64,000 nt of DNA. It comes from Acetobacterium sp. KB-1 (GTDB lineage Bacteria > Bacillota > Clostridia > Eubacteriales > Eubacteriaceae). The notes beneath the pieces were generated by a model. It was not told where the DNA came from. It saw only the letters and a list, made by a program, of their open reading frames with translations, and did no database searches. The position numbers and the translations under genes were made by a program. Every line of letters starts with the position of its first letter. The stretch's first letter is position 1. Location: the NCBI RefSeq assembly GCF_003260995.1, contig NZ_CP030040.1, positions 1,267,773 to 1,331,772 of the forward strand. The letters are read 5' to 3'. This document shows, piece after piece, positions 42,520 to 51,934 of this stretch.

Positions 42520-44113
42520 TTTACACTGGATTATTCTGTTACCGATTATTTTTGGAACCGTTGTTAAGTTGCTTCCCCTTAAAACAGCAAAAAAACTGAT
42601 GGTTTTATTTCAGGCCGTCTTACTGGTTTTGGTCTTCGTGATTTTTATTGAGGTTCGCAAAAATGGCACCATCCTGGAAAACATTGGTGGCTGGCCGGAT
42701 ACGATTAGCATCACCTTAAGAGCTGATCTTCTGGCCTCAGCCATGGCTCTTTTGACCTGCTTATTGTTTTTAGCCATGCTAACCTTTGTTCAAAACAAGC
42801 ACTATGCCGACCACCTGTTTTTCTTTCTTTTTCTGAGTCTTGAGAGCTTAATTATCGGTATTTTTCTTTCGAACGATTTGTTTAATATTTTTGTTCTCAT
42901 TGAAGCCGCCACCCTAATCATTACCATTCTGATTATGTATAAAAAGACCAACCTTTCTATTTATGATGGAATGATGTATTTTTTGATTAACGTTGTAGCG
43001 ATGTCATTTTTTTTGATGGGTTTGGGGATGCTATACAAAAAAATTGGTGTTCTTGACTTCTACGCGCTCGAAACCGCTCTAAGCCAGGTTAAGGACCCCG
43101 ATAGTATGATTCTCCCTTATGCCTTTATGATTACTGCGGTTAGCTTAAAAGCTGCTTTAATGCCCCTTTTTAGCTGGCTGCCAAAGGCCCATGGCACACC
43201 CAGTGCGCCATCTGAGGTTTCTGCTATTCTATCCGGATTATATGTTAAAACAGGGGTCTACCTATTTATCCGCCTGCAGTTAGCCTTTTCACCGCTGATT
43301 GACACCTCTGAACTTTTTATGGTGCTTGGATTTATCACTGCTATTGTCGGTTTTGTGTTAGCCTTTGCTCAAACCGATATTAAACTGCTCCTGGCTTATT
43401 CAACCGTTTCCCAAATTGGCTTGATCATGGTCGGTATCAACATGGGTAGTCCCCAAGCCTATTGGGGTGGTCTCTATCATATTATGAATCATGCTGTTTT
43501 CAAGTCTACTCTTTTTTTAACCGCCGGGATGATTATTACCGAATATAAAACCAGAAATTTAGATGAGATTAAAGGGGTGTTTAATCACATGCCAGCAGTC
43601 GGAATGGCGACTGTCATTTCAATTTTAGGTATCGTTGGGGCCCCACTTTTTAACGGTAGTATTTCTAAATACTTGATCTCCGAGGGTTCCTCCGGTTCCT
43701 GGATCGAATATGGCCTGATTTTTATTAACCTGGGAACCATTATTGTCTTTATTAAATATGGCCAGCTTCTTTTCGGTGAGTCAGGTAAAAAAGAAACCGC
43801 CAACTCCGATATTTTGGAGAAGGCAGTGGTTTTAGGTTTAAGTATGCTTTGTTTTTTCGGCGGAATTTTTGGTAGCGAACTGATTTCGATTCTCTTTGAG
43901 GTCAACTTCCCGGTGGAAATCTTATCCCATGGGGTAAAGCTGCTCTTGTTCGTGGGTTCCTTATTCCTGGGACTAGTTATTTACTACGGATTATTCAAGA
44001 AAAAAAATTATCTGGCCGTTCTTAATGCCATTGAGTTGGGTTTTAATGAAATTTGCCTCTCGATTACACTATTTTTTGCTTTCATGGTTATTTATTTAAA
44101 GATAACACTTTAA
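42512..44113 (+). CDS. mnhD: Antiporter subunit D (MrpD/MbhH-like, NuoM/N homologue)
   Basis: 533 aa with about 14 membrane helices, the ion-translocating subunit. Motifs of the family: FNIFVLIEAATLIITILIM (with the helix-5 Glu), LKAALMPLFSWLPKAHGTPS (helix-7 Lys), AYSTVSQIGLIMVG, and YHIMNHAVFKSTLFLTAG (helix-10 to -12 His/Lys). It is the only large NuoL/M/N-type subunit in the operon; no MrpA/NuoL-like gene is present. The operon order E-F-G-MbhD-MbhE-B-C-D equals MbhA to MbhH. No hydrogenase subunits follow: the next genes are on the other strand, overlapping it tail to tail by 4 bp. Likely exchanges Na+ for H+. Confidence 0.92.
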   Translation: MINLHWIILLPIIFGTVVKLLPLKTAKKLMVLFQAVLLVLVFVIFIEVRKNGTILENIGGWPDTISITLRADLLASAMALLTCLLFLAMLTFVQNKHYADHLFFFLFLSLESLIIGIFLSNDLFNIFVLIEAATLIITILIMYKKTNLSIYDGMMYFLINVVAMSFFLMGLGMLYKKIGVLDFYALETALSQVKDPDSMILPYAFMITAVSLKAALMPLFSWLPKAHGTPSAPSEVSAILSGLYVKTGVYLFIRLQLAFSPLIDTSELFMVLGFITAIVGFVLAFAQTDIKLLLAYSTVSQIGLIMVGINMGSPQAYWGGLYHIMNHAVFKSTLFLTAGMIITEYKTRNLDEIKGVFNHMPAVGMATVISILGIVGAPLFNGSISKYLISEGSSGSWIEYGLIFINLGTIIVFIKYGQLLFGESGKKETANSDILEKAVVLGLSMLCFFGGIFGSELISILFEVNFPVEILSHGVKLLLFVGSLFLGLVIYYGLFKKKNYLAVLNAIELGFNEICLSITLFFAFMVIYLKITL

Positions 44114-44340
44114 TGATATTTTGAAGTAACAACCTGAATTAAAGAGGTGATCTCATAGCCCAAAGCCAGCTGACTCTCTAACAACTCAATGGTCATGGGT
44201 CCCTGATGCTCGGCCGAGATAATTTTTATCAACGCGCCCTTAATAAACCCCATACTATAAAGGCGCTTGTGTGAGGCTTCGTCCACATCTAAATCCTTCA
44301 CAATCACTGTACTTCCTATTTTACACATGGATAATGGCAT
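44110..44340 (-). CDS. feoA: FeoA-domain protein
   Basis: 76 aa, an SH3-like FeoA domain from end to end: CKIGSTVIVKDLDVDEASHK, RLYSMGFIKGALIKIIS, and LESQLALGYEITSLIQV. In Feo systems it is a cytoplasmic accessory of the ferrous-iron transporter FeoB; no feoB is nearby. Its start lies 25 bp inside the HD-GYP gene, after GAGGAGAGAATT, so the two are probably translated together. It may serve another target in this context. Confidence 0.85.
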   Translation of the reverse strand: MPLSMCKIGSTVIVKDLDVDEASHKRLYSMGFIKGALIKIISAEHQGPMTIELLESQLALGYEITSLIQVVTSKYH

Positions 44341-45092
44341 AATTCTCTCCTCATTTTTATTTGCTTAGTTAATTCGCTTTGAGAGTGGCTGTGTTTCTTG
44401 ATGAGATCACCTAAAACTAAAACAATATGCCCATCTAGCATCTGGGGTGATTCTTTTACTATTTCCAAGAAGGCAAATTCATAACTCAAGGCCTCACGAT
44501 AATTACGCTTGCTGGTCATTGCATCAAAAACGTCGGCAACTCCGACAATACGCTCGTGTCGATAGATCTCGTCCCCTGCCAAGTGATTGGGATAGCCACT
44601 GCCATCAAGCCGTTCGTGATGATTATGAACAATTTGAACACTTGAAACGGGCAACCATTTTTGCTTTTTGAGCACCTGAAACCCAATTTCTGAGTGTGTT
44701 TTGATAACATCAAATTCAACTTCACTGAGTTTACAGGGCTTGTCCAGGATTTCTCTGGGAATAAAGAGCTTGCCAATATCATGAAGGATTGCCCCAAGCC
44801 CAATTTCTGTGATCTCCGATTGGCGCAAACCCAACTCTTTAGCAATACCCATGGCCAGCAAAGCGCATCGGATGGAATGTCCCGGCAGGCAATTGCTGAG
44901 ACAGTTTGCATTTCGATACTTTTTCAGATCATCAAACGATGCCTCATTGAGTTTTTTTATCAACTGTTTCAGATAGGCCCGGAATTTTACAGTAAAGATT
45001 TCCTGATTGCCTACTACATAATATCGCAGATACACTTCGTTTAAATATTTCGAAAAATCACAGATCTCTCGGGATGCCTTTTTTTCTGTCAT
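44316..45092 (-). CDS. HD-GYP-domain protein (candidate c-di-GMP phosphodiesterase)
   Basis: 258 aa. A helical N-terminal ~75 residues of unknown role precede an HD-GYP domain. The metal centre is visible: GAILHDIGKLFIP with His104-Asp105, then HSEIGFQ, HNHHERLDGSGYP (the GYP motif, here GSGYP), and VADVFDAMTSKRNYREALS. Such enzymes linearise c-di-GMP. The start follows AAGGATAGTTAG. Directly upstream on the same strand is a broken GGDEF gene, so the locus once held both a synthase and a hydrolase. The downstream FeoA gene overlaps by 25 bp. Confidence 0.9.
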   Translation of the reverse strand: MTEKKASREICDFSKYLNEVYLRYYVVGNQEIFTVKFRAYLKQLIKKLNEASFDDLKKYRNANCLSNCLPGHSIRCALLAMGIAKELGLRQSEITEIGLGAILHDIGKLFIPREILDKPCKLSEVEFDVIKTHSEIGFQVLKKQKWLPVSSVQIVHNHHERLDGSGYPNHLAGDEIYRHERIVGVADVFDAMTSKRNYREALSYEFAFLEIVKESPQMLDGHIVLVLGDLIKKHSHSQSELTKQIKMRRELCHYPCVK

Positions 45093-45119
45093 CTAACTAT
45101 CCTTTCCTCGCGACGGACC

Positions 45120-45591
45120 TTATTTAAATTGAGCGCTGGTAACTCGGTTCTTACCATTTCTTTTTGAACAGTATAAGAGTTCAACGGCCCGATCAATCAA
45201 CATGGTTTGTTCACCCCGACTCAATGCTACCGTTGAATGACAAACCCCAGCTGAAAATGTTATTCGCATTTTTTAATGATCAAATTCAAAAGGGTACTTT
45301 GCAGCAAAAGTACAAATCCACTCGGCAATTTTCTGTCCAAAAGGTTACCGGTAGCAACACCGCAAACTCTTTTCCGCCATATCGGGCCCCGATATCTGAG
45401 GTACGAAGCTGTTTTTTGATAATTTGCGAAACTTCCCGGATCACATAATCACCGAAAAGATGGCCATAGACGTCATTGACTACCTTGAAATCATCAATGT
45501 CAAAGAGTATCAGAATAACTGGCGCATGTTTTTCGACAATGACTTCGAGGGACTGATAAAAGACCTGATCCTTTTGTATCTTCTCCATCAA
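45120..45591 (-). pseudogene. Frameshifted GGDEF-domain gene
   Basis: The first ~80 codons read a GGDEF domain ([19 protein letters not shown], then [12 protein letters not shown]). The frame is then lost near 45320-45345. The homologous continuation [19 protein letters not shown] is in another frame, meets a TAA at 45273-45275, and resumes as MRITFSAGVCHSTVALSRGE. It ends CSKRNGKNRVTSAQFK with the stop at 45120-45122. At least one indel and one nonsense change are therefore needed. The signature itself is GGKEF, and the N-terminal LTGLxNR part is missing. It lies upstream of the HD-GYP gene. Confidence 0.85.
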
Positions 45592-45862
45592 TAACTCCCA
45601 TTACTTCCATTTATCAAATTAACGAATTGCAAATTAAAACTTCTGTTAGACAGTGCTAACTTTTATTTTTTAGTATACCACTTCGTTTTTCTTTTATCAA
45701 GTGGTTTTATCGCGACCATCTGCATGAAATCGGTTCTGATTATTTTCTAACTGCGATTATTTTAAATTTAATGTTATATTTTGCTGAATTTTGTCGATAT
45801 AGTTTATAGAAGCAAGCAAATAATTTAGAAACGATTATTTAATATCTATTAAGGAGGATGTT

Positions 45863-46462
45863 ATGAATGCAAATGCAATTGATGCGAACAAAACTCTGAA
45901 TCAAGCAGTTCAGACAAAGGGCGTCACCCAAAATGCTGACATCAAAGTTGAGCCCGAGGCTGCCGATAAAGTCCAACCCGTTGTACAAAAACTCGACTCC
46001 ATTGAACTTGGCACTGCTACTTCTGAAGACATTGGAACCTACACGGTCGACCGTAAAAAGATAGACGCAATCAAGCAGGATTTTGCCCGAAATACCGAAT
46101 CTTTCAAGAAAATGGTTGAAGCCATGATTGAAAAACAGGGCAAGAAAGTGAGTCAGGTTCTTAAAGATCTGGCCGACGGAAAAGAAGTTAACATCATTGT
46201 TGATTCAAAAACTCAAGCGGCTGCCCAGGAAGCGATTTCTGAAGACGGCTATTATGGGGTAAACAAAACATCAGAACGGATTATTGATTTTGCTAACGCG
46301 CTCTCCGGTGGTGATAAAAGCAAACTTGAAACCCTCAGAAATGCCTTTAAAGAAGGCTTTGAAAGTGCTAAAAAAGCATTTGGCGGTGAACTTCCAGAAA
46401 TCTCCCAACAAACCTATGATAAGGTTATGCAGGGATTTGATGATTGGGCTAAAGAAGAATAA
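45863..46462 (+). CDS. Conserved hypothetical protein, 199 aa
   Basis: Start after AAGGAGGATGTT. No signal peptide or membrane helix. Residues 1-~55 are low-complexity and polar, probably disordered. ~65-110 are helical (ESFKKMVEAMIEKQGKKVSQ). The C-terminal ~75 residues (SERIIDFANALSGGDKSK ... ISQQTYDKVMQGFDDWAKEE) form a pattern I have seen at the end of uncharacterised clostridial proteins, but I cannot name a family. A GTCGATAT stretch ~45 bp upstream resembles a sigma-28 -10 element without a matching -35. Monocistronic. Confidence 0.75.
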   Translation: MNANAIDANKTLNQAVQTKGVTQNADIKVEPEAADKVQPVVQKLDSIELGTATSEDIGTYTVDRKKIDAIKQDFARNTESFKKMVEAMIEKQGKKVSQVLKDLADGKEVNIIVDSKTQAAAQEAISEDGYYGVNKTSERIIDFANALSGGDKSKLETLRNAFKEGFESAKKAFGGELPEISQQTYDKVMQGFDDWAKEE

Positions 46463-46551
46463 CAAACTTCTTCGTAAAGAAGTTTGTGTTCTCTTCGCGT
46501 GCGAAGATCTTACCACCAAAAAAGACAAGGAAAAATTTCCTTGTCTTTTTT
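46463..46551 (+). terminator. Hairpin cluster and terminator after the 199-aa gene
   Basis: Three hairpins in a row: CAAACTTCTT-CGTA-AAGAAGTTTG (46463-46486), TCTTCGC-GT-GCGAAGA (about 46492-46507), and AAGACAAGGAAA/TTTCCTTGTCTT with A/T runs (46518-46551). The last is a typical bidirectional terminator between convergent genes. Confidence 0.82.
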
Positions 46552-46578
46552 GGTTTAATTCTTTTGTATTTAAGCTTA

Positions 46579-49500
46579 TTATTTTAATTTAAACCGCGTG
46601 ATCATTTCCTTGAGCAACTGCGATTGACTGGATAACTCTTCACTGGCTGCTGCCGATTGCTCCGCTGTTGCTGTATTTCCCTGGACAACCTGGGAGACCT
46701 GGTCGACCCCCAGATTAATCTGGGTGATATTGGTAGCCTGATCATTGGAGGCTTCGGCAATTTCCTGAACCAGTTCCGCGGCCTTGGTAATTTCTGCTAC
46801 AATTTCTTCTAATGCGTTGGCTGTTTCATCAGCAATGGCGGTACCATCTTCGGTTTTTCTGACTGATCCTTCGATCAGAGCGGTCGTTTCCTTGGCGGCT
46901 TCTGCACTTCTGGCGGCCAGGGAACGAACTTCTTCCGCAACCACAGCAAAGCCCTTGCCGTGCTGCCCGGCTCGGGCGGCTTCTACAGCAGCGTTTAGCG
47001 ACAGAATATTGGTCTGGAAAGCAATATCATCGATGACCTTGATGATTTTTGAAATATTGCCGGACGCCTGGTTGATTTCATCCATCGATACCTGGAGCTG
47101 GCGCATGCTGTCATTGCCTTTTTGGGCTTTTTCCTGGGCGGTGGTCGAAAGCATATTGGCTTCGCTGGCCCGCTTGGCATTGTCTTTTGTTTTATCTGCT
47201 ATTTCATCAATGGACGAGCTCAATTGCTGGATAGCGGCCGCCTGTTCAGTCGAGCCCTGAGCCAGCATCTGGCTGCCATCCGATACTTGTGACGCCCCGG
47301 CTGATACCTGATCGGCCGCTTCGTTCATGTCGTTTAAGATTCCGTTAAAAGATGCGATGATATGGTTAAGGGCCGTTTTAATCGGTTCAAAATCGCCCTT
47401 ATAGTCCCCGGTAGTACTGACGACCATATTGGAGTTCGCCATCTGGTCCAGAATATCAGACACTTCATCAACAATCCCCTGTAAAAAGTCCAGGGTACTG
47501 TTGAGGGAATTTTTAAGGGCTGAATGCTCACCCTGATATTCCCCTGCCATTCGCAGTTTCAAGCTGCCGTTGGCCACTTCTTCCAGCACCGTGTTGGCTT
47601 CCTGTATTGGTGCCACCATGGCATCGAGAGTGGCATTGACACCAGCGACAATCCGGGCATATTCGCCGCTATGTTTAAAGGTATCGGCCCGGGCATTGAG
47701 ATCTCCTGCAACAGCAGATTCAACCAGACTGTTGGTGTCACCAACTAACATCTTGATACTGTCAAAGGTTTTGTTAACCGAATCCTTAATAACGGCATAC
47801 TCCCCTGTATAATTGCCTGCCATACCCTGTTCTAGATTACCCTGAGCCATTTCCTCAAGAACCCCGGAGGCTTCCTGAATCGGCTCTGCCATGGCGTCCA
47901 GAGTGCCGTTGACCCCGGAAATTATTTTCGCATATTCACCCTGATGTTTGGTGGTATCGGCCCGGGTTTCTAACTCTCCGGCGACAGCAGCTGCTACTAG
48001 AGAATTAGTATCACTGACCAGCATTTTGATACTCTCAAAGGTTTTGTTAACAGAGACTTTAATCAGCGCATGTTCGCCCTTATAGTCGCCCTGCATGTCT
48101 TGTGTGAGATCCCCTCTGGCCATCGCTTCCAGAACGCTGGAGGCTTCTTTAATCGGTTCAACCACCGCATCCAGTGTCTGATTGACCCCAGCAATCACCT
48201 TCTGATAATCGCCATTGTACTTTGACGCATCGGCCCGTTCATCCAACCGACCTTCAACGGCCGCAGTCACTAACATATTCGTATCGGTGATCAACGTTTT
48301 GATGGCTCCCTGGGTATCCTGTAAGGCTGGTCCGACCTGATCATTGTCACCGACCATAATAATTTCATCATCCAGATTCCCCCGGGAAATATGTTCCAGT
48401 TTATCAATCAGATTTTCCTTTACATTCTGCTGCATGGTTGTCACAGCCTTTAGCATCGTACCGATTTCATCCTGTCGATTGAGATATTTACCAGCATTGG
48501 ACTGTTCATTATGTCGAAAATCAAAGCCCGCCAGACGGTTTAATTCCTCGGTGGTTGCCATAATTGGCTTGGCGATGGTGCCACTGATTAGAAATACGGC
48601 AAATGCTGCAACAATAATTGCTAACAGAATCACGGTTATAATAGTATTTCTGACTTCAGCTACCTGAGCATCCACCTCAATCTGATCCATGGCTACTGAC
48701 AGTATCCAGGAAGTCCCTTCAACCGGAGCAAAGCCAATTAACATGTCCTTCCCGTCAAGGCTGTAATCACCATAGCCCGGTTCACGGGTTAACATGTCAC
48801 TGCGTACCAGCTCAGCTAACTGGGCATAATCGGGATTTTCCGCATCAGCCTCAGCAAAATTAAACTGCTGCTTGACCAACTCCAGATTTGCATTTCCCAC
48901 TGCAATCCCATCGTTATTAATCAGTGAGCCAAAACCGGTTTCTCCATAGGTTACCTCACCGACAATGCTGCTTAAGGTTTTTCCTTCTTTTCTGCCATAA
49001 AGAACTGCTGCAATCCCACCGTTTTGATAGACCGGTGTTGCAAACAGCAGTACCGGCTCTCCGGTAACCCGGCTGATAGTAATATCCGATACCGTCGGAA
49101 CACCGGCCGCTGCCCCTTTAAAATAACTTCGATCAGCAATGTTAACGGTATCCCCAGTAATACTTTGGGTAACACCATTCCCTGCCAGATCTGCTAAAAC
49201 AAAGGCGTCATACCCCACTCGTGTAGCTTCTGCTTCAAAAAAAACAACCCGCTGTTCCTGGGACACCGCCGGATCCAGAATCATTGAATTCTGAGCCAGC
49301 GCCTCCATATAGTTCAGTTGGTTATTAATGCTGGTTTCAATATACCGGGCCTGAACCAGCGCCATATTTTGTAATTGTTCATGGGCATCTTCCTCCAGAA
49401 CACTGGTAAACTGACCAACAACAATTACCCCCAAAATACCTGTGACTGCCAAAATGAGTGCGGTGAACAACATGATAAGACGTAACCTGATTGATTTCAT
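46579..49500 (-). CDS. Methyl-accepting chemotaxis protein 3 (dCache sensor, poly-HAMP array)
   Basis: 973 aa, start after AAGGAGAAAGG. TM1 ~9-30; dCache ligand domain ~35-275 ([35 protein letters not shown]); TM2 ~283-306; HAMP ~307-360. Then come three consecutive 91-residue HAMP-like repeats encoded at 48285-48013, 48012-47740 and 47739-47467. Each runs from DTN(S/M)LV to KMLV or its equivalent, with ADxxKxxGxY and GVNxTLDA inside. The MCP signalling domain covers ~690-960 with [18 protein letters not shown]. The protein ends in ITRFKLK and lacks the DKY tail of receptors 1 and 2. The gene's 3' end and upstream flank recur in broken form at 53051-53640. Confidence 0.93.
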   Translation of the reverse strand: MKSIRLRLIMLFTALILAVTGILGVIVVGQFTSVLEEDAHEQLQNMALVQARYIETSINNQLNYMEALAQNSMILDPAVSQEQRVVFFEAEATRVGYDAFVLADLAGNGVTQSITGDTVNIADRSYFKGAAAGVPTVSDITISRVTGEPVLLFATPVYQNGGIAAVLYGRKEGKTLSSIVGEVTYGETGFGSLINNDGIAVGNANLELVKQQFNFAEADAENPDYAQLAELVRSDMLTREPGYGDYSLDGKDMLIGFAPVEGTSWILSVAMDQIEVDAQVAEVRNTIITVILLAIIVAAFAVFLISGTIAKPIMATTEELNRLAGFDFRHNEQSNAGKYLNRQDEIGTMLKAVTTMQQNVKENLIDKLEHISRGNLDDEIIMVGDNDQVGPALQDTQGAIKTLITDTNMLVTAAVEGRLDERADASKYNGDYQKVIAGVNQTLDAVVEPIKEASSVLEAMARGDLTQDMQGDYKGEHALIKVSVNKTFESIKMLVSDTNSLVAAAVAGELETRADTTKHQGEYAKIISGVNGTLDAMAEPIQEASGVLEEMAQGNLEQGMAGNYTGEYAVIKDSVNKTFDSIKMLVGDTNSLVESAVAGDLNARADTFKHSGEYARIVAGVNATLDAMVAPIQEANTVLEEVANGSLKLRMAGEYQGEHSALKNSLNSTLDFLQGIVDEVSDILDQMANSNMVVSTTGDYKGDFEPIKTALNHIIASFNGILNDMNEAADQVSAGASQVSDGSQMLAQGSTEQAAAIQQLSSSIDEIADKTKDNAKRASEANMLSTTAQEKAQKGNDSMRQLQVSMDEINQASGNISKIIKVIDDIAFQTNILSLNAAVEAARAGQHGKGFAVVAEEVRSLAARSAEAAKETTALIEGSVRKTEDGTAIADETANALEEIVAEITKAAELVQEIAEASNDQATNITQINLGVDQVSQVVQGNTATAEQSAAASEELSSQSQLLKEMITRFKLK
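47467..48285 (-). repeat. Three tandem 273-bp coding repeats in chemoreceptor 3
   Basis: Units 48285-48013, 48012-47740 and 47739-47467, adjoining without gaps, each encoding one 91-residue HAMP-like module. DNA similarity is high enough for unequal recombination between units, which the broken copy at 53051-53379 appears to show. Confidence 0.85.
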
Positions 49501-49738
49501 CCTTTCTCCTTCCTTTTCCCTTTATTGTTTGGCTTATCAAAGGTATTAAATTCACTCAATCAGAATTTAATCTACGCGAATTCATACATATTCAAAAAAC
49601 CTCTATTAAGATTAATAGTACTTATATACCATCTTCAACCGTGTGTAAACGTTTTTTACAACGTTCGCATCCAAACTTACTATTTTTTTGCAGCTCACCT
49701 ATTATAATGTTTAAAGCACCCAAAAGCAATGGCATAAC

Positions 49739-49777
49739 GTCAAAAAGACAGGTAATATTACCACCTGTCTTTTTGAC
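49739..49777. terminator. Terminator after the isoprenylcysteine-methyltransferase-like gene
   Basis: GTCAAAAAGACAGGT / ACCTGTCTTTTTGAC, 15-bp perfect stem, 9-nt loop, U-tract built into the arm. The diverged counterpart is at 53499-53542. Confidence 0.85.
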
Positions 49778-49805
49778 CACTGATTTATTTGTGTTCCAAC
49801 GTTCT

Positions 49806-50417
49806 CTAAACAAGTTGCGGAATAAACATTTTTGTTCGACTCATATAATTCTGATAGTCTGTTCCGAATTCTTCGATCATATCCTGTTCTTCTTTTTTTG
49901 CCAGCCGCACATACATAAAAACCATCACCGGGTATAATATCAGCAGCGGCAATGTAACCCATTCTACCATCATTCCCAAAGATAATAAGAGCAGCCCCGC
50001 ATACTGAGGATGGCGAATGTACTTATAAATCCCGGTTTCCACCAAAGTTCCAGTTCCGGTTTCTTTAGACCAGTATTTCTTGTAAATACTATACCAGCCA
50101 TTCATAATTAAAAATATACCCGCTGCCCCACAAGCAATATTAATATACATTCCCCAATAACCTATGGTATCAAAAAGCGTGTGCCCCCATAGAACACCTT
50201 CAGGAAGGTTTTTACCAATTATCCAGGAGATCACATACATACTAAAGGGGATTCCATGCATTTCAATGGCAAAAGCAATCACAAAAGCAAGGTAGGTGCC
50301 AGCCGGCTTCCGATCCATTTTTTTGTAAAATGGCATAAACAGCAAGATCACTCCATAAAGTACCGTAAAAAATAATACTCCAAACCAATTATAAAAATGA
50401 CTGTCCAATGTTTCCAA
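49806..50417 (-). CDS. Isoprenylcysteine carboxyl methyltransferase (ICMT)-family membrane protein
   Basis: 203 aa from a TTG at 50417 with GGAGG 8 nt upstream (a further in-frame TTG at 50432 overlaps that ribosome site). Five to six membrane helices. The C-terminal half has the family signature YIRHPQYAGLLLLSLGMMVEW (residues ~135-155), then LAKKEEQDMIEEFGTDYQNY, the S-adenosylmethionine-binding part of ICMT/phospholipid-methyltransferase-like enzymes. In bacteria the substrates are mostly unknown lipids or small molecules. It is downstream of the two-component genes on the same strand. A degenerate copy of its last ~25 codons remains at about 53545-53640. Confidence 0.85.
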   Translation of the reverse strand: METLDSHFYNWFGVLFFTVLYGVILLFMPFYKKMDRKPAGTYLAFVIAFAIEMHGIPFSMYVISWIIGKNLPEGVLWGHTLFDTIGYWGMYINIACGAAGIFLIMNGWYSIYKKYWSKETGTGTLVETGIYKYIRHPQYAGLLLLSLGMMVEWVTLPLLILYPVMVFMYVRLAKKEEQDMIEEFGTDYQNYMSRTKMFIPQLV

Positions 50418-50528
50418 TTTATCAACCTCCAAATTTTAGTGGAATCACATAAAAAACTTCACGTAATCCCTTACCTTTACTATAGCAAGCAATTCATACA
50501 TGAAGTTGTTTCTTATCTTAAATCCATC

Positions 50529-51933
50529 TTAACTCTTTGGTAAAAACAAAACGAATTCACTTCCAACCTTGTTATCCACTGCCAGTTTGATTGTACCACC
50601 GTGGGCTTTTACAACTTTTCTGACAATCGCTAAACCCAAACCAGTGCCCCCGCTTTCCCGCGATCTGACCTGATCGCCTTTGACAAAGGGTTTAAAAATC
50701 TGATCGCTTAATTCTGAGGAAATCCCTACCCCGTTATCTTTAAAGCGAACTTCAATCATTTTGGGATGCTCCATCAAGCTCAGTTCAATCTGGGTGCCAG
50801 CCTGATTATGGTTGATAGCGTTGTCAACAAGATTTTCAAACACCCGACTCATCTGCTGTCGATCCACCGCTGCCATAATCTCTTGATCGGGAATATGAAA
50901 CAGATAGGAGAACCCGGCGCTATCCAGGTTTGCCACGGCTTCGCTCATTTGCTCCCGAAGATATTCGGCAAAATCGAGTTTTTCCTTGACCAGAACATAA
51001 TCCGAAGTTTCCATTTTTGACAATTCAAAAAGATCTGTCATCAGACGATTAGCCCGACTACTATTGTTATAAATCGTAGTCAGATACCCCCTGAGTTGTT
51101 CAGTAGTCATTTCGGTTTTTATTAAACAGAACTCTACATAGCCGATAATACTGGCAAGAGGATTTTTGAGATCGTGGGAGATATCCAAAATCAGCTTTTT
51201 GCGGTTTTCATCGCTCTGTTTTCTTAAAGCAATTTCTTTTTCAATTTCGTCGGCCATTTCATTGAAAATGGTTGCTAGTTCGCCGAATTCATTATCCAGA
51301 TTTAAGTCAACCCGGGATGTGTAATCGCCTGCTCTTAACTGACTGGCACTGCTGCATAGCTTCTTAAGGGGGTTAACAATACTAAGTGAGGTCAGCTTAG
51401 AATATATAACCGTACTAATTCCCAGTAAGATCAAATAAAATAAGACAATCGCAAAAATGACCCCGACTACTCGCTGAGTATCAACCGATAAAAATTCGGG
51501 ATTATGAACAATGGCAAAATCAATGCGAATTGATGTTGGGAAAGTAACCAACAACCAGAATTCTACCCTGGGATTATAAGCGATACTATAACTGAATGGG
51601 TTTCCCTTAGCTTGACTGGCGGTTAAAAATTCGGTGAACGTCTTCGGGGTTAAACACCTCCGGTAGATTGTTAATTCCCTGGCTGAAAATGACCTCATAA
51701 TTTTTAGAAACCACTTGAACCCCACCGCCATTTTCCAGCACTTGCTCAACATCCATAGCTGAGAGATCATCCGTCATGATTTTTTCTGCCGTGTAGTTAT
51801 AATTGACCAGATTTTTTGAGATCACATCACTGGCAAAGCTTAATAGCGTCACGGCAAAAACACCAATCAGAGTGGAGATTAAAAACATCAGCACATAATC
51901 CGCGACAAAGCGATTCGAAATCCTCTTTTTCAT
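50529..51933 (-). pseudogene. Sensor histidine kinase gene interrupted by a frameshift
   Basis: Start at the ATG 51933, whose first base directly follows the response-regulator stop. The N-terminal frame (TM1, then extracytoplasmic YEVIFSQGINNLPEVFNP) stops at 51607. The rest lies in another frame, from about FTEFLTASQAKGNPFSYSIA to the end. Removing one base from the GGGG run at 51646-51649 (CCCC on the coding strand) joins them into one ~467-aa kinase. Its parts are TM2, HAMP, HisKA (LDISHDLKNPLASIIGYVEF) and HATPase with N (VFENLVDNAINHN), G1 (FKDNGVGIS) and G2 (GGTGLGLAIV) boxes. All catalytic motifs are intact. A true frameshift, phase variation or a single-base sequence error are all possible. 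Confidence 0.85.
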
Positions 51934-51934
51934 T

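Noticed and set aside
45640-45665. CIRCE-like GTTAGACAGTGCTAAC upstream of the broken GGDEF gene
   Set aside because: Only part of one arm resembles CIRCE; the arm length and 9-nt spacer are missing.
47467-48285. CRISPR-like or non-coding tandem repeat
   Set aside because: The period is 273 bp with no spacers and the repeats are fully coding HAMP-like modules.
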